Shown: positions 8,563 to 18,124, numbered from the stretch's first letter. The stretch is DNA of 64,000 nucleotides from Arenibacter hampyeongensis (GCF_002909255.1 NZ_PIOB01000004.1:496001-560000); one strand, 5' to 3'. Numbers and translations are program-made. The notes: generated from the sequence alone by a model not told the origin.

Positions 8563-8861
8563 ATTAAAAAAAAACATAGGCTTTTTATAGCTGTAGGCAA
8601 GGCCTTCCGAGGTTACGAGCCCGTTCCTCCTCTTTCAGGTGTTGCGCGGCTACAACTGCGGAGAAAGTCGGTAAAACAATTATTGGCAGCTTATGGAACA
8701 AGGTTCAACCTGATAATTTATAAATTCAATAAAAAGGTATCAATAAACTCCTAAGGTGCGATTTTTTGAATCCACTGTATGGGTCTATGGTGACTACTTG
8801 AGTTTGTTGGAAGACTGTTTTGTTTCTTTGATCAGTATTTGGCGGGCAGTCTGTTGCGTTC
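8563..8861. other. Gap with a GC-richer non-coding patch
   Basis: About 300 bases without a convincing gene. Bases 8590-8680 are clearly more GC-rich than the surroundings and carry several short frames on both strands, none with a start and a recognisable product. This may be further debris of the adjacent remnant. Confidence 0.4.
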
Positions 8862-9242
8862 TTATTTATTTTGTGCTTTTGTCTGGTTTTCCTTCATCCT
8901 AAATTTTACAATTTTAGCAATTAAGGGTAGCGGTAAGGGTTTGTCTAAAGGGAATTGAACCGAGCCCTTTCCTTGTTTAAACGACGCCAAATCTTTTTCA
9001 AATTCTTTGTGGCCTGTAGGTGTGGCATAGAACCCGATATGATTTTTATACGCTGCAAAATACACTAAAATTCCATGGTATTTGTAAGCGGGCATCTTGT
9101 AGCTGATTAATTCTTCTGCCTCGGGAGCAGCTATTTTGATAGTGTTCCTAAGTTCTTCCAAAACCACTCTAACCTCTGGCGGGCAATTGGCGATATATGT
9201 TGTTACATCATACGTTGTGCTATTGGATTTTATGTCTGTCAT
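8862..9242 (-). CDS. DUF1801 / YdhG-type small protein
   Basis: 126 residues with the family pattern: YIANCPPEVRVVLEELRNTIKIAAPEAEELISYKMPAYKYHGILVYFAAYKNHIGFYATP, followed by KQGKGSVQFPLDKPLPLPLIAKIVKFR. Relatives include the B. subtilis frataxin-like iron chaperone YdhG, so a role in iron handling or stress is possible but not shown here. It ends a minus-strand group of small VOC and SRPBCC proteins, with a 119-base gap after them. Confidence 0.85.
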   Translation of the reverse strand: MTDIKSNSTTYDVTTYIANCPPEVRVVLEELRNTIKIAAPEAEELISYKMPAYKYHGILVYFAAYKNHIGFYATPTGHKEFEKDLASFKQGKGSVQFPLDKPLPLPLIAKIVKFRMKENQTKAQNK

Positions 9243-9361
9243 AAAACTTTTTTTTAAAAAACATGTAAAATTAAAATTGTAGTATTAATCTAGTTATTAA
9301 TTTGTTAATGATATTGAGTTAATTAAAAACTTTAATATTGGTATATTGCTTTTAATCGGGT

Positions 9362-9790
9362 TCAATTCGGATGCTTTTCATTGAAACTGATCATCCAGCG
9401 AATCCCAAACTTATCAATGAAACTGCCAAAATAATCGCCCCAAAACATGTCGGCCATTTCCATCTCAATATTACCTTCCTTGGAAAGACCATTGAAAAGA
9501 CGATCTGCTTCCTTTCTACTTTCCGTAGTTAACATAATATAGGTTTGGCTACCCGGTTGTAATACGTGCCCGGCGGAAGGCATTATATCCGAAGCCATTA
9601 AAAGTGTGTCTTTACCAATTGGAAGCGCAATGTGCATGGTACGTTTTTTGTCTTCCTTGGAGAGATCGTTGCCTCCTGGGGCTTCCGACATTTTCATATT
9701 GGCCAAAAATTCGCCCCCGAAAACGGATTTATAGAATACAAATGCTTCTTCGGCCTTACCATCAAAATTCAAATAAGGATGTACTTTCAT
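9362..9790 (-). CDS. VOC family protein (PhnB-like)
   Basis: 142 residues from the internal ATG at 9790, where the typical family N-terminus MKVHPYLNFDGKAEEAFVFYKSVFGG begins. A longer form from ATG 9826 overlaps the upstream gene stop as ATGA and would add 12 residues; translational coupling makes it possible. Glyoxalase/bleomycin-resistance fold in the PhnB subfamily, with the late motif MADMFWGDYFGSFIDKFGIRWMISF. Function of these stand-alone proteins is generally unknown. Co-transcribed with the SRPBCC gene. Confidence 0.86.
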   Translation of the reverse strand: MKVHPYLNFDGKAEEAFVFYKSVFGGEFLANMKMSEAPGGNDLSKEDKKRTMHIALPIGKDTLLMASDIMPSAGHVLQPGSQTYIMLTTESRKEADRLFNGLSKEGNIEMEMADMFWGDYFGSFIDKFGIRWMISFNEKHPN

Positions 9791-9822
9791 GATTTTGGAA
9801 TTTATTAATTGCTTTGTTATTG

Positions 9823-10254
9823 TCATGGACCTTCTGCAAGTTCTTTTACTTTTGCCAATGCCCTAGGCCAAGTTTCGGAAAAATATTCTAGATAGTCGTC
9901 GGTAATATCCATCTCCACAAGTAAGTTTGTTTTTCCATCCATTGTGGTAAGGGTGTAATTTTCCAGGGCACCTTGCCATTCAGGTTTACTTTTGTCTTCC
10001 ACCCCATTGGTAACATAACCCAAGTGTTCAATAGACATGAAGGAATAAGGCTTATTGGCAGCAATGCGGGAAACCATCCCATTGTTTTCGGAATTGAGGA
10101 AAAGTGCAGTACTTCCCTCCTTCCAATCTGTTTCTACGCGTGAACCTTCACTAAAAATTGATGTCCATTTAGAATAGGTCCTGTTGCTCCATAATATTTC
10201 CCAGACCTTATGGCACGGGGCTTGGATAATTACACTAAATTTCTCTTTTTTCAT
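9823..10254 (-). CDS. SRPBCC domain protein (AHSA1-like)
   Basis: 143 residues with a START/SRPBCC fold pattern: KFSVIIQAPCHKVWEILWSNRTYSKWTSIFSEGSRVETDWKEGS at the N-terminus and a C-terminal helix WPRALAKVKELAEG. These domains bind hydrophobic ligands in a deep cavity; the ligand is unknown. Its stop overlaps a possible start of the VOC gene (ATGA), and it begins 28 bases after the ancestral end of the broken VOC gene at 10283, so the three formed one operon. Confidence 0.85.
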   Translation of the reverse strand: MKKEKFSVIIQAPCHKVWEILWSNRTYSKWTSIFSEGSRVETDWKEGSTALFLNSENNGMVSRIAANKPYSFMSIEHLGYVTNGVEDKSKPEWQGALENYTLTTMDGKTNLLVEMDITDDYLEYFSETWPRALAKVKELAEGP

Positions 10255-10282
10255 TGTTCAACATAATTGAAGGTTCACTGGA

Positions 10283-10709
10283 TTATGGTTTTGACATAGA
10301 CGTATTCTTAGCATCCATATGCAACATACATCAGCTGTGGCCATCCAAGTCTTCAAAAACCACAGGCGTACATCCATGCTTCGGACTCACCTGGTTCCGC
10401 ATAAATTTTCCCTCCGGCCTTCCGAACCAGACTAGCCATCTTACCAACCTCCGTCCTACTCTGTGCGTCTATGTTCAACAGTACTTCCGTGCCTTTTAGG
10501 GTACTGGATATATCATTTCCAGTAAAGCCCTTAAACACAGTTTCAGGGAAAAGCATCATTACAAATTTGTTTTCACCAATTAAAAAACTTCCTAAATGGG
10601 TAGCTTCAGAATGAACTGGATTGGGTGTAAATTCAATACTTTTGAAAAATATTTTCGGTTTCTCCAAGTCCCTTACGGGAAGATTTAACCAAAATTGATT
10701 TATTTTCAT
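10283..10709 (-). pseudogene. Broken VOC family gene (frameshift plus nonsense)
   Basis: The intact frame from ATG 10709 encodes a normal VOC/glyoxalase protein (KINQFWLNLPVRDLEKPKIFF onwards) up to AWMYACGF and then stops at 10353. In the next frame the family C-terminus continues as EDLDGHS, then TGA, then CMLHMDAKNTSMSKP and TAA at 10283-10285. Two changes explain this: one extra T in the run after GG (bases 10355-10359, five instead of four) and a TGA (10331-10333) where relatives have Trp (DLDGHxW). The last conserved strand is thus lost. The 118-residue product might still be made but lacks part of the fold. Confidence 0.75.
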
Positions 10710-11233
10710 TTCTGGATATTTAAATAATTATGGTAAGATTTTCTATATTTTTTTAATGCCCGATTATAAAGATAATCCAAAATCATCACAACCAAAAGGC
10801 CGCTTACCTCATTATTTTGGGTTGAATAAGTAATTCATTTTATTTTTTCATTCAATGGGATAAAAAAAAACGGTATTAGTCCCAAAAACCGGCGAAGCGT
10901 TTCCCTCACTGGGTTTAGGTTCATGGTTAGTAGGGTGATGCCTTTGGAATTCTTGTGTCATATCGCATTCAAGCTAATAAAAAGACTTAGTAAGACAATG
11001 GGTTTTAAATTTTTAATCCAGATTTGAAGTATGTATAATTTATAATCATTTAGGTTTATTTTTATTATAACATGCTGTATATTTGTTCCTTATAAAATGC
11101 CAAACACTAACCATGGGCATTAAAGTTATTGTTTGTCTTGTTTCCATAGAGGAGCAGGTGAATATTGGCTGATCCTTGTTATTTGACACGGGTCAACTTT
11201 AATGGTATATGGTTGTTTATTTAAATTCTGACC
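10710..11233. other. Intergenic gap before the LytTR gene
   Basis: 524 bases without a convincing gene. Only short frames occur, for example a 19-codon frame from ATG 11112. A -7-like box lies at 11078-11085. I see no repeat or hairpin that stands out. Confidence 0.4.
11078..11085 (+). promoter_or_regulatory. Candidate -7 box for the LytTR gene
   Basis: TATATTTG matches TAnnTTTG. It would give a leader of about 140 bases, longer than usual here, and no -33 TTG is present, so support is weak. Confidence 0.25.
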
Positions 11234-11938
11234 ATGAAAAACACTAAGTTAAAATGCATTTTAATAGACGACTCCACGGTACAAAGACGTGCAGTTGCCA
11301 AAATTATAAAAGAACATTCCAAACTTGAACTTATAAATGAATATGACAATGGTTTGGATGCCAAAAATGACATTGGCAGCAATACCTTAGATTTAATTTT
11401 TCTAGATATTGAAATGCCCGGGTTGAACGGTTTCGATTTGCTGGAATCTCTTGAGCACAAACCGCAGGTAATCCTTATTTCCGGAAACCCCAATTATGCT
11501 ATGAAGGCTTTCGACTACGATGTAACAGACTATCTGCAGAAACCTGTGGACAAGAACCGGTTTGATCTTTCAATTAAAAAAGCAATCAATAAATTTGACC
11601 TTCAAAATGCCGAGGAGATCGAGCTGGAGTATATTTATGTCAATAGTAATCTTAAGAAGACTAAATTATTTTTGAATGAGATATTATGGATCGAGGCTTA
11701 TGGTGATTATGTGAAAATTATCACCAATGAGAAAAAAACATTGATTCTCTCTACCATGAAGGCATTTGCCAAACAGTTGCCCAAGGATAAATTTCTTAGG
11801 ATTCATAAATCATACACCGTAAATCTCGAAAAAATTGAAAATTTCAATGGTTCCACTGTGGAAATAAATGGACAGGTTATTCCTTTAAGTAGGCATAAAA
11901 AGGAAGCATTGATCGAAGCCTTGGTGGTAATAGAATAA
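11234..11938 (+). CDS. LytTR family response regulator
   Basis: 234 residues. Receiver domain 1-120 with the acidic pair D12-D13, phospho-acceptor D58 (LIFLDIEMPG) and the late Lys in DYLQKPVDKNRF. LytTR DNA-binding domain about 135-234 (FLNEILWIEAYGDYVKIITNEKKTLILSTMKAFAKQL, then FLRIHKSYTVNLEKIENFNG). Members bind imperfect direct repeats and are usually paired with a LytS-type kinase; no kinase is adjacent, so it is an orphan regulator. Its targets are not known. Tandem repeats at 48993-49046 in this window are of a type such a protein could bind. Confidence 0.92.
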   Translation: MKNTKLKCILIDDSTVQRRAVAKIIKEHSKLELINEYDNGLDAKNDIGSNTLDLIFLDIEMPGLNGFDLLESLEHKPQVILISGNPNYAMKAFDYDVTDYLQKPVDKNRFDLSIKKAINKFDLQNAEEIELEYIYVNSNLKKTKLFLNEILWIEAYGDYVKIITNEKKTLILSTMKAFAKQLPKDKFLRIHKSYTVNLEKIENFNGSTVEINGQVIPLSRHKKEALIEALVVIE

Positions 11939-12136
11939 CAATTATAAGGCGTAGGCCTATTACGGCTGAATATTAAAGATAGTATCAAGAATTCTATTTT
12001 TTGGGTGTACTGTGTTTAAGGTAAGCAAGCACATGGATTATAACTGTTTTATATATTTTTCCTCCAGACCCTTTGGCAAAGCTCAGGGATGTAAAACATG
12101 ATAAAAAGAAAAATTCTTTTTATCTTTACAAGAGAG

Positions 12137-12535
12137 ATGAGCAAATTATTTTCCATAACACTTTCGCTTTTACTTTTAATCCAAAGTCTTAACTTGGATA
12201 TGGTTGACGTTGCCCAGTTGGACGATTTTTTGACCCACGCCCAATTTCATAAACAGAAATACGGGGATAATTTATTGGTTTTTATTTCCAAACATTATGG
12301 AGAACTTAAAAAACAACACGATTTAGAGCATAGGGAAGAACACCAGGATCACGAAAATTTACCTTTCGATCATCAAACCTGTACTCATTTTACCTCTGCC
12401 TTCGTGCTTAACGTTGTGGATTTTGGGGTACCTAAATCTCCACAGGTGGCCGATACCGCTTCCAACTTCTTTTATCAAGAGTCATACTACCCAATACAGA
12501 ATTCAGACATCTTCCAGCCTCCCAAGGCCGCATAA
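12137..12535 (+). CDS. Small exported His-rich protein leading the efflux operon
   Basis: 132 residues from ATG 12137 (MSKLFSITLSLLLLIQS, a hydrophobic export signal); a longer frame starts at 12098. After the signal comes a helical stretch QLDDFLTHAQFHKQKYGDNLLVFISKHYGELKK and then a histidine-dense segment (HDLEHREEHQDHENLPFDHQTCTH) that could bind metal ions. It sits 71 bases before cusA. Small proteins of this kind commonly precede cusA-like genes in Flavobacteriaceae. A role as a periplasmic metal-binding helper is inferred from context and composition; it is not homologous to CusF as far as I can see. Confidence 0.72.
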   Translation: MSKLFSITLSLLLLIQSLNLDMVDVAQLDDFLTHAQFHKQKYGDNLLVFISKHYGELKKQHDLEHREEHQDHENLPFDHQTCTHFTSAFVLNVVDFGVPKSPQVADTASNFFYQESYYPIQNSDIFQPPKAA

Positions 12536-12606
12536 TTCATTACTGATACAAATCATTATTTAACAAGCTGTTTTGCCATAGCTTGCAATCTTTTTATCTA
12601 TGAATT

Positions 12607-15600
12607 ATGTTATCCAATATTATACAATTCAGTATAAAGAATAAATTAGTTGTTCTTTTATTTACAATAGCCATTATAGGTTTTGGACTATTTTCCTTAA
12701 CCCAAATACCTATTGGGGCGGTACCGGACGTTACCAATAATCAGGTTCAGGTAATTACCACTTCGCAAAATTTGTCTACTCAGGATATGGAGCAATTTAT
12801 AACCTATCCCGTAGAACTTGAAATGGCTAATTTGCCAGGTGTAGTGGAAATTCGTTCGGTATCAAAATTTGGTCTGTCCGTAGTTACCATAGTCTTTGAG
12901 GATAAAATGGGGACTTATTTACCAAGACAGTTAATTGCCGAAAAATTAATATCCGCTTCCGAAAAAATCCCGGAAGGATTCGGCACTCCTAAAATGGGAC
13001 CAATTACAACGGGTCTAGGTGAAATTTATCAATATATTCTAGATACAAAACCGGGATATAAGGATAAATACTCTGCTATGGACCTGCGTACCATTCAGGA
13101 TTGGGTGGTTAAGAGACAACTTTCAGGAATCCCGGGTGTGGTGGAGGTGAATACTTGGGGAGGCTATTTAAAGCAATATGAGGTGGCCATAAATACTCAA
13201 AAGTTGCATGCCATGAATATTTCCACAGCCGATATTTTTACTGCTTTGGAAAAGAACAACAGCGTTTCTGGCGGAGGTTATATCGAAAAAGTAAATCAGG
13301 CATACTTTATTCGGGGCGAAGGACTGGTTACTTCACTTCAGGATATTGAAAACATCGTGGTTAAAACAACAAACAACCTTCCCATATATATTAAGGACGT
13401 GGCCAAGGTAGGCTTTGGCAGTGCAACCCGTTTTGGGGCCATAACGGGGAATGGCGAAGGAGAAAAAGTTCTTGGGCAAGTAATGATGCTCAAGGATGCC
13501 AATTCCAAAAAAGTTATAGAGGCCGTTCATGAACGCATAGATGCCATTTCCAAGACCTTGCCCGAAGGTGTTTTTATCAATGGATTCCTGGAACGCAGCG
13601 AACTCATAGCCAAAACAACCTTTACCGTTGCGGAGAACTTAATTTTAGGCTGTTTAATCGTCATTTTTGTGGTGGTTTTACTGCTTGGAAATCTTCGTTC
13701 GGGTCTGGTAGTGGCTTCTGTTATTCCACTTTGTTTATTATTTGCCCTATCATTAATGTATATTTTCGGAGTAGATGCCAACCTCATGAGTCTAGGGGCA
13801 ATCGACTTTGGTATTATTATCGATGGAGCCGTTATAATAGTGGAGTATATTGCTTTTCAGATAACTGCTAAAAGTGCCCCTTTGCAACTGCTGGGGCCGA
13901 AAGAACAACAAGTTCTGAAAGATGAAATTACTTTCAATGGAGCTTCCAAAATGATGAACTCGGCCATCTTTGGTCAGTTGATTATCCTAATAGTTTTTAT
14001 TCCAATTTTATCATTAAGTGGTGTAGAGGGTAAAATGTTTAAGCCTATGGCACTTACTTTTAGTTTTGCGTTGGTCGGGGCCATGATTTTGTGTTTCACC
14101 TATGTTCCGGTGGCAGCGTCCCTTTTTATAAAACCATCTACCTTATCCCCAAAGAATATTTCGGTACGTCTAATGGATTTTCTTAGTAGATCCTATGATC
14201 CTATTATTCGATGGGCGTTAAAAAAGAAAAAATTGACTTTGGCTATTGCCGTCATGCTATTGGGTAGCTCAATTTATTTATTCACCACTATGGGAGGTGA
14301 ATTTGTGCCTACCTTGGATGAGGGGGATTTTGTGATACAACCTGTTTTGAAAACGGGTACATCTTTGAGCCAGACTGTGGAAATTACAACTAGGATAGAA
14401 AAGATTCTTTTGGATAATTTTCCAGAAGTTAAACAGGTGGTTACTAGGATAGGTGCTGCTGAAGTGCCCACGGATCCCATGTCTATGGAGGAGAGTGATG
14501 TTATCATCATCTTAAAATCCAAAAAAGAATGGGTTTCGGCAGAAAGCAAGGATGAACTTGCAGATAAATTTAAGGAAGCCTTGTCCATAATCCCTGGAAT
14601 GGAGGTGGAATTTACCCAGCCTATAGAAATGCGCTTTAATGAACTTATTACTGGGGTCCGTGCGGATATCGCAATTAAAGTTTTCGGTGACGACCTGGCA
14701 ATCCTTAATACAAAAGGAAATGAAATAAGAAACTTGGTCAAGAATGTAGATGGTGCCGCCGATATAACGGTTGAGAAAATTGCAGGCCTTCCACAAATGA
14801 ACGTAAAATTTGATAGGGCAAAGATAGCAAGGTATGGTCTAAACATTTCCGACTTGAACGGTCTTATTTCCATGGGGTTTGCAGGGACCAACTTGGGGAG
14901 TGTATTTGAAGGGGAAAAGCGATTTGACCTAACCCTAAGGTTGGACCAAAATAGCAGACAGGACATTTCAAATTTAAAGAACTTGTACGTGGATACTCCT
15001 TCGGCCGGGAAAATTCCCTTGGGGGAGTTGGCCCAAATTTCCTATACCACTGGGGCAGCAAAAATATCTAGGGATGATACCAAACGCAGGATTGTAGTGG
15101 GGATTAATGTGAGGAATAGAGATCTTCAATCGGTTGTGGATGATGTTCAAAAGCTCATAGAAAAAAATATAAAGTTACCTACCGGGTATACCATTACCTA
15201 TGGGGGGCAGTTTGAAAATCTACAAAGTGCCAAGGATCGATTAAAAATTGCAGTTCCAGTGGCGTTGATCCTTATTTTAATTATGCTCTATTTTGCATTT
15301 AATTCGATAAGGGAGGCGCTAATTATATACTCAGCAATCCCGCTAGCAGCCGTAGGCGGGATACTTCTTCTGTTTGTTCGGGACATGCCATTTAGTATCT
15401 CTGCAGGAGTTGGCTTTATAGCCCTTTTTGGTATTGCCGTCCTAAACGGGATTGTTTTGATAGAACATTTTAAAGAACTAAAACATCAGGGAATGGAAGA
15501 TTCAGATGAATTAATTATACAAGGCTCCAAGGATAGGTTGAGAGCGGTATTGCTTACGGCATCCGCTGCAGCACTTGGATTCCTGCCAATGGCTATTTCC

Positions 15601-16944
15601 ACCAATGTTGGTGCAGAGGTACAAAGACCCCTTGCTACCGTGGTTATCGGAGGCCTTATTACCGCTACCATATTAACATTGGTAGTACTGCCCATCCTCT
15701 ACTCTATATTTCATTCAAAAAATAAGCCAGAGGAGGTAAAATCCAAAAGCAGTTCAAAGATACTGGGTTTGGTTATCCTGTTTACTATGTGTGCCACTTC
15801 GGTTCAGGCACAGGAAGAAGGACTTAGTTTTGACGAATTACGCATTATGGCCCTAAAGGGTAATTCAGGACTAAAAGCGTCAAAATTAAAAGTGGATGAA
15901 TCCAAGGTGTTGATCGGGAGTGCATTTAATTTTGATAAGACAGAGATCTATTATCATTACGATCAAAATAATATAGCTTTTAACGATAAGCCTTTGGAGG
16001 TATTCGGAGTACAGCAGAATTTTCTTTTTCCCACTGTATATTTTGCTGGTAAGGGTGTTAATAAGGCCAATTACCGTATAGAAAACAGCAACTATGAGCT
16101 AAAGAAGCAAATTCTGGAACAGGAATTGGCATCCAATTACCATGAGCTGCAATATGCAAGGCAAAAAGAAAAAACCTATAGTGAATTGAATGTGTTGTAT
16201 GAGCGGTTTTCCTACTCGGCACAACGGAGGTTTGAGCTGGGCGAAAGTAATTATTTGGAAAAAATAACGGCCCAGGCCAAACAAAGAGAGCTTCAGACAC
16301 TTTATAAGAAAGCCCTTGAAGATGTCAACCTGGCCTATCATCAACTAATTAAGACAGTGCAGCCAGATTCTACAATATCGGTTAAAACCGTGCCTATGGA
16401 AAAACTGCGATTAATCGATGTCAATATTGAGGAAAATGTTGGTATTTCATTTTTCGAAAACAGAAGAAAAATGTTCGATGCCAAAAGTAATCTTGAGCAA
16501 CAGCATTTATTGCCAGATTTGAACTTCAATTATTTCCAGGGCACCAATTCCACTTTGGGTGAAAACCTTCAAGGTTTTCAATTGGGGATTAAAATTCCTT
16601 TATTTTTTAGTGGAAATGCTTCTAAAATAAAGGCGGCCAAAATAGCCAAGGATATTTCCCAGGCCGAAGCACAGGATTATCGGATACAACTTAGGGCCAA
16701 ATACGAATCGCTTATGGGCCTGCTGAAAAAGTATCAAGAGGTGTTGGCTTATTATGAAACCGAAGGTCAGAGTCTAGCCGACGAAATTATAAAAACGGCG
16801 ACACTAAGTTATCAGAGTGGGGAAATAGACTTTTTCCAATATATCCAAAGTATGGAAAACGGCTATAATATTACCCTAACCTATTTGGAGAATCTAAATG
16901 CCTATAATCAAACGGTCATTGCAATAAATTTCATAAACCTATAA
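12607..16944 (+). CDS. cusA: CusA/CzcA-type heavy-metal RND pump fused to a TolC-like outer membrane factor
   Basis: 1445 residues, about 400 longer than a normal CusA. Residues 1 to about 1035 are a complete HME-RND pump: N-terminal membrane segment, porter domains, and the TM4 proton-relay motif with D400, D406 and E413 (GAIDFGIIIDGAVIIVEY), equivalent to CzcA D402/D408/E415. After the last membrane segment a Lys/Ser-rich linker leads to a second signal-like segment (about 1051-1068, ILGLVILFTMCATSVQAQ) and then a TolC/CzcC-type alpha-helical domain to the end. The protein exports monovalent or divalent metals (Cu/Ag or Co/Zn/Cd; specificity not resolved). The partner membrane-fusion gene starts 10 bases downstream. 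Confidence 0.95.
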   Translation: MLSNIIQFSIKNKLVVLLFTIAIIGFGLFSLTQIPIGAVPDVTNNQVQVITTSQNLSTQDMEQFITYPVELEMANLPGVVEIRSVSKFGLSVVTIVFEDKMGTYLPRQLIAEKLISASEKIPEGFGTPKMGPITTGLGEIYQYILDTKPGYKDKYSAMDLRTIQDWVVKRQLSGIPGVVEVNTWGGYLKQYEVAINTQKLHAMNISTADIFTALEKNNSVSGGGYIEKVNQAYFIRGEGLVTSLQDIENIVVKTTNNLPIYIKDVAKVGFGSATRFGAITGNGEGEKVLGQVMMLKDANSKKVIEAVHERIDAISKTLPEGVFINGFLERSELIAKTTFTVAENLILGCLIVIFVVVLLLGNLRSGLVVASVIPLCLLFALSLMYIFGVDANLMSLGAIDFGIIIDGAVIIVEYIAFQITAKSAPLQLLGPKEQQVLKDEITFNGASKMMNSAIFGQLIILIVFIPILSLSGVEGKMFKPMALTFSFALVGAMILCFTYVPVAASLFIKPSTLSPKNISVRLMDFLSRSYDPIIRWALKKKKLTLAIAVMLLGSSIYLFTTMGGEFVPTLDEGDFVIQPVLKTGTSLSQTVEITTRIEKILLDNFPEVKQVVTRIGAAEVPTDPMSMEESDVIIILKSKKEWVSAESKDELADKFKEALSIIPGMEVEFTQPIEMRFNELITGVRADIAIKVFGDDLAILNTKGNEIRNLVKNVDGAADITVEKIAGLPQMNVKFDRAKIARYGLNISDLNGLISMGFAGTNLGSVFEGEKRFDLTLRLDQNSRQDISNLKNLYVDTPSAGKIPLGELAQISYTTGAAKISRDDTKRRIVVGINVRNRDLQSVVDDVQKLIEKNIKLPTGYTITYGGQFENLQSAKDRLKIAVPVALILILIMLYFAFNSIREALIIYSAIPLAAVGGILLLFVRDMPFSISAGVGFIALFGIAVLNGIVLIEHFKELKHQGMEDSDELIIQGSKDRLRAVLLTASAAALGFLPMAISTNVGAEVQRPLATVVIGGLITATILTLVVLPILYSIFHSKNKPEEVKSKSSSKILGLVILFTMCATSVQAQEEGLSFDELRIMALKGNSGLKASKLKVDESKVLIGSAFNFDKTEIYYHYDQNNIAFNDKPLEVFGVQQNFLFPTVYFAGKGVNKANYRIENSNYELKKQILEQELASNYHELQYARQKEKTYSELNVLYERFSYSAQRRFELGESNYLEKITAQAKQRELQTLYKKALEDVNLAYHQLIKTVQPDSTISVKTVPMEKLRLIDVNIEENVGISFFENRRKMFDAKSNLEQQHLLPDLNFNYFQGTNSTLGENLQGFQLGIKIPLFFSGNASKIKAAKIAKDISQAEAQDYRIQLRAKYESLMGLLKKYQEVLAYYETEGQSLADEIIKTATLSYQSGEIDFFQYIQSMENGYNITLTYLENLNAYNQTVIAINFINL

Positions 16945-16954
16945 AATAAAAACT

Positions 16955-18124
16955 ATGTCACGTATACTATATATCCCCCTTATATCAATCCTTTTGTTCA
17001 ATGTTTTGGGCTGTGGGGATTCAAGCAATAAAAATAATACCGTTGATAGTGCTGCCGAGAGTACAGATAAGGCAAACACTATAGCCGTTACAAAAGCCCA
17101 ATTTGAAGGCGAGAACATGGAATTGGGGAGCCTTAGTGAACAAAATTTCCCTGTTGTGGTAGAGGTTGCTGGAACCATAGATGTTCCGCCTCAAAACAAG
17201 GCAATAGTTAGCGCCTTTTCTGGAGGCTATATAAAAAGGACTCCCCTTTTGATAGGGAATAAAGTAAAAAAAGGGCAACCCTTGCTTAGTTTGGAAAATC
17301 CCGAATTTGTTCAGATGCAACAAGAATATCTGGAAAGTTTTGAACAGCTTAATTTTCTTAAATCCGAATTTGAAAGACAAAAAAGCTTGTTCGCAGAAAA
17401 GATAACCTCTCAAAAGAATTTTTTAAAAGCAGAGAGCGAATACAAACGTAATCTTGCCAGGTATAATGGTTTGCAACAAAAACTAAAAATGCTAAATATC
17501 TCCCCAGAAAATGTTGAAAAGGGAATAATTGTTTCCGAGACAACCATTTTTGCACCCATAGATGGCAGTATTACCAAAGTAAATGTTAGTAAAGGAATGT
17601 ATGTTTCACCTTCGGATGAAATTATGGAAATAATGAATACGGAGCATATTCATTTGGAATTATCGGTGTTTGAAAAGGATATAATGAAAATCAAAAAAAA
17701 TCAAAAAATACGCTTTAAGATTTCCGAAACCTCACAGGAATATTTTGAAGCGGAGGTGTATTTGGTAGGTACCTCTATTGATGGAGACAGCCGGACTGTC
17801 AAGGTTCATGGCCATTTGCATGATGATGAAAACCATAATTTTGCTGTTGGCATGTTTGTAGAGGCCGATATAATTACGGAGAATAAGAATATCAAGGCTT
17901 TGCCTATCGATGGGGTTATTGCCCAAGATAACAGGCAGTATGTTTTATCCTTGGTTTCTGAAGGTATTGAGGGACGAATTTTTGAAACTAGAGCGGTGAA
18001 GACAGGAGATAGCTATAACGGATTTATTGCCATTACCGATGTGGGGGAATTAAAAGATACCGACCAGTTAATTGTTAAGGGAGGATTTAATTTGATGGGT
18101 GAGTCCGGTGGCCATGACCACTGA
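16955..18124 (+). CDS. cusB: Periplasmic adaptor of the metal RND pump (CusB/CzcB family)
   Basis: 389 residues, lipoprotein signal with lipobox LGC (Cys20). Membrane-fusion architecture: a barrel-sandwich (lipoyl-like) half around 80-110 (KGQPLLSLENPEF), an alpha-helical hairpin about 110-180 (EYLESFEQLNFLKSEFERQKSLFAEK), the second lipoyl half (ETTIFAPIDGSITKVNVSKGMYV), then beta-barrel and membrane-proximal domains. The C-terminus ends GHDH. It links the inner membrane pump to the outer membrane factor. Same operon as cusA, 10 bases apart. No Met-rich metal-binding N-terminus like that of E. coli CusB is visible. Confidence 0.92.
   Translation: MSRILYIPLISILLFNVLGCGDSSNKNNTVDSAAESTDKANTIAVTKAQFEGENMELGSLSEQNFPVVVEVAGTIDVPPQNKAIVSAFSGGYIKRTPLLIGNKVKKGQPLLSLENPEFVQMQQEYLESFEQLNFLKSEFERQKSLFAEKITSQKNFLKAESEYKRNLARYNGLQQKLKMLNISPENVEKGIIVSETTIFAPIDGSITKVNVSKGMYVSPSDEIMEIMNTEHIHLELSVFEKDIMKIKKNQKIRFKISETSQEYFEAEVYLVGTSIDGDSRTVKVHGHLHDDENHNFAVGMFVEADIITENKNIKALPIDGVIAQDNRQYVLSLVSEGIEGRIFETRAVKTGDSYNGFIAITDVGELKDTDQLIVKGGFNLMGESGGHDH

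Noticed and set aside
8370-8754. Two plus-strand frames of 65 and 81 codons
   Set aside because: They are antisense to the better supported minus-strand remnant or fall in the GC-rich patch. Neither has a recognisable domain.
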